A stretch of 9,690 nt of DNA from JASFEQ01 sp050122535 (lineage in GTDB: Bacteria; Desulfobacterota; DSM-4660; Desulfatiglandales; HGW-15), in NCBI GenBank assembly GCA_050122535.1, contig JASFIT010000155.1, forward strand, positions 1-9,690. Direction: 5' to 3'. Positions 5,622 to 9,690 of the stretch are shown piece by piece. The number at the start of each line of letters is the position of its first letter. Position 1 is the stretch's first letter. The notes beneath the pieces were generated by a model. It was not told the origin of the DNA and made no database searches. It was given only the letters and a program-made list of their open reading frames with translations. A program made the position numbers and the translations under genes.

Positions 5622-7037
5622 ATGGCCGAAAACAATGAAAGATCGGGACTTGATTTTCTCAAAAATTGGGGCGCTGCTTTCACCAACTGGACAGAGAAGA
5701 GGATACCAGATGCATTGGTTATCGTCTTCATCCTGAGCATTATTACCTTTATATTCGCCCTCATCTGGGGCTTCAAACCCGAGGTAGAGTTGGGGGATCG
5801 TGCCTTTCAGTCTGTCCAGGCCTGGGGCAAGGGGTTCTGGGTCCTCCTAAAGTTTGGCATGCAGATGTGTCTTATCATGATGACAGGCTATATCCTGGCT
5901 TGCTCCCCTCCAGTAAGGAGGTTGCTGGACGGCCTGGCTGGCTGGCCTAGTGAGGACAAACCATGGAATGCCATCTTGTTGATGGCCTTTTTCTCCATGA
6001 TCATCGCCTGGCTCAATTGGGGTCTAAGCATTATAGGCAGCGCCATGTTCGCCCTCTTTATTGTTCGCAAAAATCCCAAGGTGGACTACCGCTTGCTGGT
6101 GGCAGCGGCCTATCTTGGTTTGGGCTGTACGTGGCACTCAGGTCTATCAGCCTCGGCTCCTTTGATGGTAAATACGCCAGGGAACTTCCTCATCAAGGCG
6201 GGGTATTTACCCGGTACCATATCATCTGGTGAAACCATTTTCACCGCCTTTAACCTCATTCTTGTCATTATTATCATACTTGTCATCGCCTTCCTGATAA
6301 GGGCCATGCATCCATCGCCGGAAAAGACCTTTAAGCTAAGCCCGGAATTAGCGGATCGAATCAAGATATATGAATCGCCAGAGAAACCCGCAGGCCAGCT
6401 GAGTGCCTCTCAGTGGATGAACTGGTGGCCGGGGTGGAATATCATCATCTTTATTGGGGGTGCTGTCTGGATGGGCTGGAGCATTTCCGAAGTGGGATTC
6501 AAGAAATTTGTCAACTTGAACAACATCAACTTTTTCTTTTTGATGTTGGGCATCCTCTTCCACTGGAGGCCCTGGAGCTTCTTGAAGGCTGCTGAGCAGG
6601 CCGGAGGTGCCGTCTGGGGGATCGTCATCCAGTTCCCCTTCTACGCCGGGATCTTTGGATTGTTCAAGTTCACTTTGCTAGCAACCGCCTTCACCAAGGC
6701 CTTTGTGGCCATCAGCAGTCCGGCCACCTATTTTCTCATCATCTACTGGTATGCCGGACTCCTCAACTACCTGATTCCATCGGGTGGCTCGGAGTGGGCA
6801 GTAACGGCCCCCTACCTGCTCCCCGCTGCAAATGAACTTGGACTTCCCGCCTGGAAGGTCGTCATCACGTATGCCTGGGGGGATATGCTCACCGATATGA
6901 TCCAACCCTTCTGGGCCATTGCCATGCTGGCTGTGGTGAAGTTGGAATTCAGGGAGATCATGGGATGGCTGTTTCTGGTCTTTATTGTCTACGCGATCAT
7001 CACGTCTGCAGCCTTCTTGCTTTTAGGATTTATCTAA
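5622..7037 (+). CDS. atoE: AtoE-family short-chain fatty acid transporter
   Basis: This 471-residue inner-membrane carrier should import short-chain fatty acids or related small carboxylates; in E. coli AtoE serves acetoacetate/butyrate use. The similarity runs the whole length. There is an N-terminal amphipathic W-T-E-K-R-I-P-D-A-L segment, and F-G-M-Q-M-C-L-I-M-M-T-G at about 84-95. A W-L-N-W-G-L-S-I-I-G-S-A-M-F stretch lies near 130-143. T-P-G-N-F follows near 187, and the Q-F-P-F-Y-A-G-I loop near 343-350. The conserved P386-S-G-G-S-E-W392 (PSGGGHW in E. coli AtoE) and a Q-P-F-W-A segment come near the end. About 11-12 hydrophobic helices can be counted. It is slightly longer than the roughly 440 residues of E. 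coli AtoE, mainly at the N-terminus. The ATG at 5622 follows GGAGG by five bases. It is probably expressed from the promoter at 5330 through the leader, and ends at the terminator 7069-7097. The real substrate is unknown; the neighbours suggest a cyclic or esterified acid. Confidence 0.92.
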   Translation: MAENNERSGLDFLKNWGAAFTNWTEKRIPDALVIVFILSIITFIFALIWGFKPEVELGDRAFQSVQAWGKGFWVLLKFGMQMCLIMMTGYILACSPPVRRLLDGLAGWPSEDKPWNAILLMAFFSMIIAWLNWGLSIIGSAMFALFIVRKNPKVDYRLLVAAAYLGLGCTWHSGLSASAPLMVNTPGNFLIKAGYLPGTISSGETIFTAFNLILVIIIILVIAFLIRAMHPSPEKTFKLSPELADRIKIYESPEKPAGQLSASQWMNWWPGWNIIIFIGGAVWMGWSISEVGFKKFVNLNNINFFFLMLGILFHWRPWSFLKAAEQAGGAVWGIVIQFPFYAGIFGLFKFTLLATAFTKAFVAISSPATYFLIIYWYAGLLNYLIPSGGSEWAVTAPYLLPAANELGLPAWKVVITYAWGDMLTDMIQPFWAIAMLAVVKLEFREIMGWLFLVFIVYAIITSAAFLLLGFI

Positions 7038-7068
7038 ATGAGATCGAACCCCGGAAGTGGGAGTCACC

Positions 7069-7097
7069 AAGAGGCCCTTATGATGGGCCTCTTTTTT
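7069..7097 (+). terminator. Strong intrinsic terminator after the AtoE gene
   Basis: AAGAGGCCC (7069-7077) pairs perfectly with GGGCCTCTT (7085-7093) around a seven-base loop, followed by T residues to 7097. It lies 31 bases after the transporter stop. Genes downstream therefore need readthrough or their own promoter. Confidence 0.9.
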
Positions 7098-7112
7098 CTT
7101 TATGACTCCTCG

Positions 7113-7128
7113 CAGATTGAGGTATCTG
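7113..7128. promoter_or_regulatory. Inverted repeat CAGAT-N6-ATCTG in the gap before the cyclase gene
   Basis: Two perfect five-base arms lie between the terminator and the next gene, 63 bases before its ATG. The gap of about 95 bases must hold any promoter for the hydrolase/oxidoreductase pair, but no consensus -35/-10 pair is evident. It is therefore a possible activator or repressor site. The evidence is weak. Confidence 0.22.
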
Positions 7129-7191
7129 TTAATAACACGGGCAGAAGGTAGAGTTTACATACGTAGTGTTTTTCGCAGGAAAGGAGATGTC

Positions 7192-7815
7192 ATGAAACTT
7201 TACGATGCAACACTCCCCATCCAGGAAGGCATGGTCACCTTTCCTGGGGACCCCCCTTTTCAAACAAGACCCTTTTTTCAGAGGCAAAAGGGGGATCCTT
7301 TTGATTTGGCCCTTATGTCCATGGGAACGCACCTGGGCACGCACTTGGATCCACCTGCTCACTACCTGGATAGAGGCACTACAGTGGACCAGTTACCTTT
7401 GGATGCCCTTGTGGGCCCAGGCACGGTCCTGGACATGACAGGCAGACCTTCAGTGGATCAACAAGCCTTGGAGGAATCGGAGATGGGAGATCATGTCCGG
7501 ATTCTGCTGAAAACGGACAACAGTCCGCGGCTCCTTGACTCTTCCTTTCATGAGGACTACGTGCACCTGACTGAAGACGGAGCCCGTTATTTGGTCAGGC
7601 GAGGCGTTCAACTTGTCGGAATTGATTATCTTTCCATCGAGCGTTATAAGAATCCCGGCGCACCCGTGCACCATGTGCTTCTAGAAGCAGGCATCGTAGT
7701 GGTGGAGGGCGTTCATCTTCTGGACATTGCGCCTGGGCCCTACGAGATTTTCTGCCTTCCCCTTCGGATCAAGGGGGCAGATGGCGCACCGGCTCGGGTC
7801 ATCTTGCGGCAGTGA
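7192..7815 (+). CDS. Cyclase/kynurenine-formamidase-family metal-dependent hydrolase
   Basis: The 207-residue protein belongs to the 'cyclase' family (PF04199: kynurenine formamidase KynB, isatin hydrolase), which hydrolyses amide, lactam or ester bonds in the cytoplasm. The family signature H47-x-G-T-H51-x-D53-P-P-x-H57 is complete. His160/His161 and Glu172 occupy the places of the remaining metal and catalytic residues in KynB, and the length equals that of KynB (about 205-210). The start F-P-G-D-P is also typical. I chose the ATG at 7192 because AAGGAG lies five bases upstream and the protein then begins at the usual family start; an earlier frame opening at 7102 would reach back to just after the terminator. 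It is followed 26 bases later by the oxidoreductase gene, probably in one operon. No tryptophan-pathway genes are near, so a true kynurenine formamidase is unlikely. The substrate is unknown. Confidence 0.88.
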   Translation: MKLYDATLPIQEGMVTFPGDPPFQTRPFFQRQKGDPFDLALMSMGTHLGTHLDPPAHYLDRGTTVDQLPLDALVGPGTVLDMTGRPSVDQQALEESEMGDHVRILLKTDNSPRLLDSSFHEDYVHLTEDGARYLVRRGVQLVGIDYLSIERYKNPGAPVHHVLLEAGIVVVEGVHLLDIAPGPYEIFCLPLRIKGADGAPARVILRQ

Positions 7816-7841
7816 AACTCTTTTAGAAAGGAAAACCTAGC

Positions 7842-9206
7842 ATGTCTAATCCTAGAAAAGTTATGCATACCGACGTGGTCGTTGTAGGTTCCGGTCCAGG
7901 TGGGGCCACAGTTGCCCGGGAACTCAGTCGAAGGGGAAAGAAGGTCATCACATGCGAGGCGGGCGCCTATCATAGGCAATTTGGCTACTCCGTTTTTATG
8001 ATCAACATGTTGGCTTATAAAGGTTTCACTTTCTCAAGGGAGGGCACGTGGGTGGTCCGTCCTAAGACGGCGGGTGGGGCGTCAGTGGTGTTTAGCGCAA
8101 CGGCATTCAGACCTCCCGCTTGGCTGAAGGAGAAGTATGGCATCGATCTGAAGAGGGAGGTGAAAGAGCTTTACGAAGAAATACCCATTCAACCGCTTCC
8201 AGATCACTTGATCGGTCCTGCGGCCAAAAGAATTATGCAATCTGCCCAGGATATGGGATTGGACTGGAAGCCCTTGGACAAATGGATCCGCCCTGACAAA
8301 TGCAGACCCAATTGCGGAAGATGTCCCGTGGGATGCGATGCGGAAGGGGCAAAATGGACGGCCAGGGAATTTTTGCAGGAGTCGAAATACACCGGGGCCA
8401 AACTCCTTCTAAAGACGCAGGTGGACAGGATGTTGACTGAAAACGGAACCGCGGTTGGGGTCAGGGCAAAGACACCTCAGGGATGGATAGATGTGATGGC
8501 AGATACCGTGGTCTTGTCTGCAGGGGGTCAAGGAACACCGCCCATCTTGCAGCGCGCCGGTCTCTTCGATGCGGGTCAGGGCCTTTTTGTAGACCCTCTC
8601 TGGTTTGTCTCCGGTGCCTCTGACACCCAGGGTTCCCTGTACGACATTCCCATGACTGCGGGCGTCAATTTGGAGCAAGACGGCATCGTCATGACGGATG
8701 CGATGGTTCCGCCCACCGTGTATGCCACATTGCTTACCTTATCAGGAACCCAGGGGTTGGCCTTTTTGCCGAAGCTCAAAGATTTCAGGAAGACGCTGAC
8801 CATCATGATCAAGGTAAAAGACGGCTTGCACGGATGGGTCCACGCGGATGGGTCTTTCTCCAAGCCCATTGACTCGGAAACGTGGCGGAAGCTTAACAAA
8901 GGGGCGGTTTTCGCTGAAGATATCCTTCTGGAAGCTGGCGTGAAGAGGGAGAAGATCATGAAGACGGCGGTGGTCGCTTCTCATCCAGGGGGCACGGTCC
9001 GAATCGGCAACCTATTAGATAAGAACTGTCAGACACCCATCAAGAACTGTTATTGTTTGGATACTTCTATCATTCCAGAAGCATGGGGACTGCCGCCCAC
9101 CGTAACGGTTGTGGCCATGGGAAAACGCCTAGCCAAACATCTGGCGGCTACAAAGAAAAAAAAGGTCACAAAGAAGAAGGCGACTCGATCCACTACGCGT
9201 GCCTGA
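7842..9206 (+). CDS. GMC-like FAD-dependent oxidoreductase with four-cysteine motif and lysine-rich tail
   Basis: The 454-residue protein resembles the glucose-methanol-choline oxidoreductase family, which oxidises alcohols to aldehydes or ketones with bound FAD. The dinucleotide-binding motif is at V12-V-V-V-G-S-G-P-G-G21, with the FAD ribose glutamate E39 in T-C-E-A-G. A second flavin-contact region, G78-G-A-S-V-V, follows. The C-terminal GMC domain has H381-P-G-G-T-V-R-I-G and then L-D-T-S-x4-A-W-G-L-P-P-T-V-T, the usual second active-site segment. The cysteines C154-x3-C158-x2-C161-x3-C165 form a motif absent from classical GMC enzymes but similar to that of long-chain alcohol oxidase-like members; they could bind a metal or Fe-S centre. 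There is no signal peptide, so it should be cytoplasmic. The last 20 residues are Lys/Arg/Thr-rich. AAAGGA lies nine bases upstream of the ATG. At 454 residues it is shorter than classical members (500-600). Confidence 0.87.
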   Translation: MSNPRKVMHTDVVVVGSGPGGATVARELSRRGKKVITCEAGAYHRQFGYSVFMINMLAYKGFTFSREGTWVVRPKTAGGASVVFSATAFRPPAWLKEKYGIDLKREVKELYEEIPIQPLPDHLIGPAAKRIMQSAQDMGLDWKPLDKWIRPDKCRPNCGRCPVGCDAEGAKWTAREFLQESKYTGAKLLLKTQVDRMLTENGTAVGVRAKTPQGWIDVMADTVVLSAGGQGTPPILQRAGLFDAGQGLFVDPLWFVSGASDTQGSLYDIPMTAGVNLEQDGIVMTDAMVPPTVYATLLTLSGTQGLAFLPKLKDFRKTLTIMIKVKDGLHGWVHADGSFSKPIDSETWRKLNKGAVFAEDILLEAGVKREKIMKTAVVASHPGGTVRIGNLLDKNCQTPIKNCYCLDTSIIPEAWGLPPTVTVVAMGKRLAKHLAATKKKKVTKKKATRSTTRA

Positions 9207-9227
9207 AGATCCAAAATGATGATCTTC
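9205..9227. terminator. Hairpin at the end of the oxidoreductase gene
   Basis: GAAGATC (9205-9211, overlapping the TGA stop) pairs perfectly with GATCTTC (9221-9227) around nine bases. There is no long T-run after it, so it is a weak or Rho-assisted terminator, or an RNA-stabilising 3' hairpin. Confidence 0.4.
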
Positions 9228-9298
9228 CGGCTTTCAACTTCCTGGCCTCTTAGCTTCGTAGCTTCCCACCTATTCTTGCCTTGGTTGCCTTAGCAAGA

Positions 9299-9319
9299 GT
9301 CAAGAGCAGACTTGACCCC
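9299..9319. repeat. REP-like palindrome between converging genes
   Basis: GTCAAG and CTTGAC (9299-9304, 9311-9316) are perfect inverted arms around AGCAGA, followed by a C-run and TTTT. Read on the minus strand it begins GGGGTCAAG. That form resembles the short palindromes mobilised by REP-associated Y1 transposases in many proteobacteria; the comparison is from memory. It lies 14 bases beyond the stop of the minus-strand methyltransferase and could help end both transcripts. Confidence 0.4.
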
Positions 9320-9332
9320 TTTTCACCCAACT

Positions 9333-9690
9333 TTAAACTATCCCCACAATAATGCCTGAATCGTTGGGTGCGCGGAACGGATGGCGTTTCAGGTGTTTGG
9401 CACCTGCCTTGGCAAGCATGTCCATGATTTGTTCTTCTGAGTAGGATCGCCCCCCCTTGGTGCCCGTGAGCATGTTCAGGGAGAATAGGGCGGGAAATAG
9501 AGGGCCTGCCAGGTCATTGTTCAGGATGAAATCGTGAATCATGATGAGGCCGCCGGGCTTGAGGGTTGCCACGGCTTTTTTGATGATGAGTTGACAATCC
9601 TCAGGGCTTTCGCCATGAAGGATATGGGAGAGCCAAGCCACGTCGTAACTACCCTCTATCTCATCTTCCAGATAATTTCCTTCTTGAAAT
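9333..9690 (-). CDS. SAM-dependent methyltransferase, C-terminal part (enters from the right edge)
   Basis: The frame is open to the last base of the window, giving 118 codons up to the TAA at 9333-9335; the start lies outside. The visible part begins inside the Rossmann fold, after the SAM-binding glycine motif. G-S-Y-D-V-A-W-L-S-H-I-L-H matches the motif around strand beta-4, and L-K-P-G-G-L-I-M-I-H-D-F is the classical motif III strand. A helical insertion with a G-G-R-S-Y-S-E-E stretch and a final G-I-I-V-G-I-V strand follow. This pattern is closest to plant-type/hydroxyneurosporene-type O-methyltransferases (PF00891), with other class I types possible. A GTG at 9641 is internal and not a likely start. 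It converges on the oxidoreductase gene across a 126-base gap, so it is probably a separate unit. The substrate is unknown. Confidence 0.82.
   Translation of the reverse strand, partial: FQEGNYLEDEIEGSYDVAWLSHILHGESPEDCQLIIKKAVATLKPGGLIMIHDFILNNDLAGPLFPALFSLNMLTGTKGGRSYSEEQIMDMLAKAGAKHLKRHPFRAPNDSGIIVGIV

Noticed and set aside
5551..5736. 61-codon GTG-started frame after a very strong Shine-Dalgarno
   Set aside because: Most of it lies inside the transporter gene in another phase and it matches no family. I kept the ribosome-binding site as an observation but not the frame as a gene.
7102..7191. Extended N-terminus of the cyclase-family gene
   Set aside because: It would begin just after the upstream terminator and lacks a ribosome-binding site; the ATG at 7192 has AAGGAG and matches the family start.
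8576..8959. 127-codon minus-strand frame inside the oxidoreductase gene
   Set aside because: It is an antisense shadow of a well-supported coding region, without start signals.

Overview
The window looks like chromosomal DNA of a Gram-negative bacterium of moderate GC content. A deltaproteobacterium (Desulfobacterota) is my best guess. The basis is gene content: a lipobox lipoprotein, a membrane-anchored Ser/Thr kinase with a TPR-like extracytoplasmic region, and an AtoE carrier beside a GMC-type flavoenzyme, with palindromic repeats between genes. No rRNA, tRNA, integrase or CRISPR array is visible, and the taxonomic guess is inference.

Left part (1-4401, minus strand). Reading right to left, a near-consensus sigma70 promoter (4373-4401) precedes a secreted coiled-coil/acidic protein (3416-4291). 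A lipoprotein of unknown function follows after only 9 bases (2189-3406). After 206 bases comes a transmembrane serine/threonine protein kinase (1982 to beyond base 1). The set looks like a cell-envelope sensing or signalling cassette: kinase inside, TPR region outside, and two exported partners.

Centre (4402-5621). This stretch is poor in genes. It holds degenerate palindromic repeat-like elements (4653-4829). Next is a 107-codon frame (4921-5244) with a good ribosome-binding site but an in-frame TGA at codon 38, either a small selenoprotein-like gene or a nonsense-mutated pseudogene. Then come a strong forward promoter (5330-5359) with an inverted repeat over its -10 region, an RNA-only stretch of about 125 nt, and a well-formed intrinsic terminator (5454-5490). 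This looks like a small RNA or a regulated leader in front of the transporter gene.

Right part (5622-9206, plus strand). An AtoE-type short-chain fatty acid transporter (5622-7037) ends in a strong terminator (7069-7097). A kynurenine-formamidase/cyclase-family metal hydrolase (7192-7815) and, 26 bases later, a GMC-like FAD oxidoreductase with a four-cysteine motif (7842-9206) follow. Together they suggest uptake and breakdown of a small organic acid, ester, amide or lactone; the substrate cannot be read from the sequence. A convergent methyltransferase gene (9690-9333, minus strand) enters from the right edge, and a REP-like palindrome (9299-9319) lies between the two converging genes.
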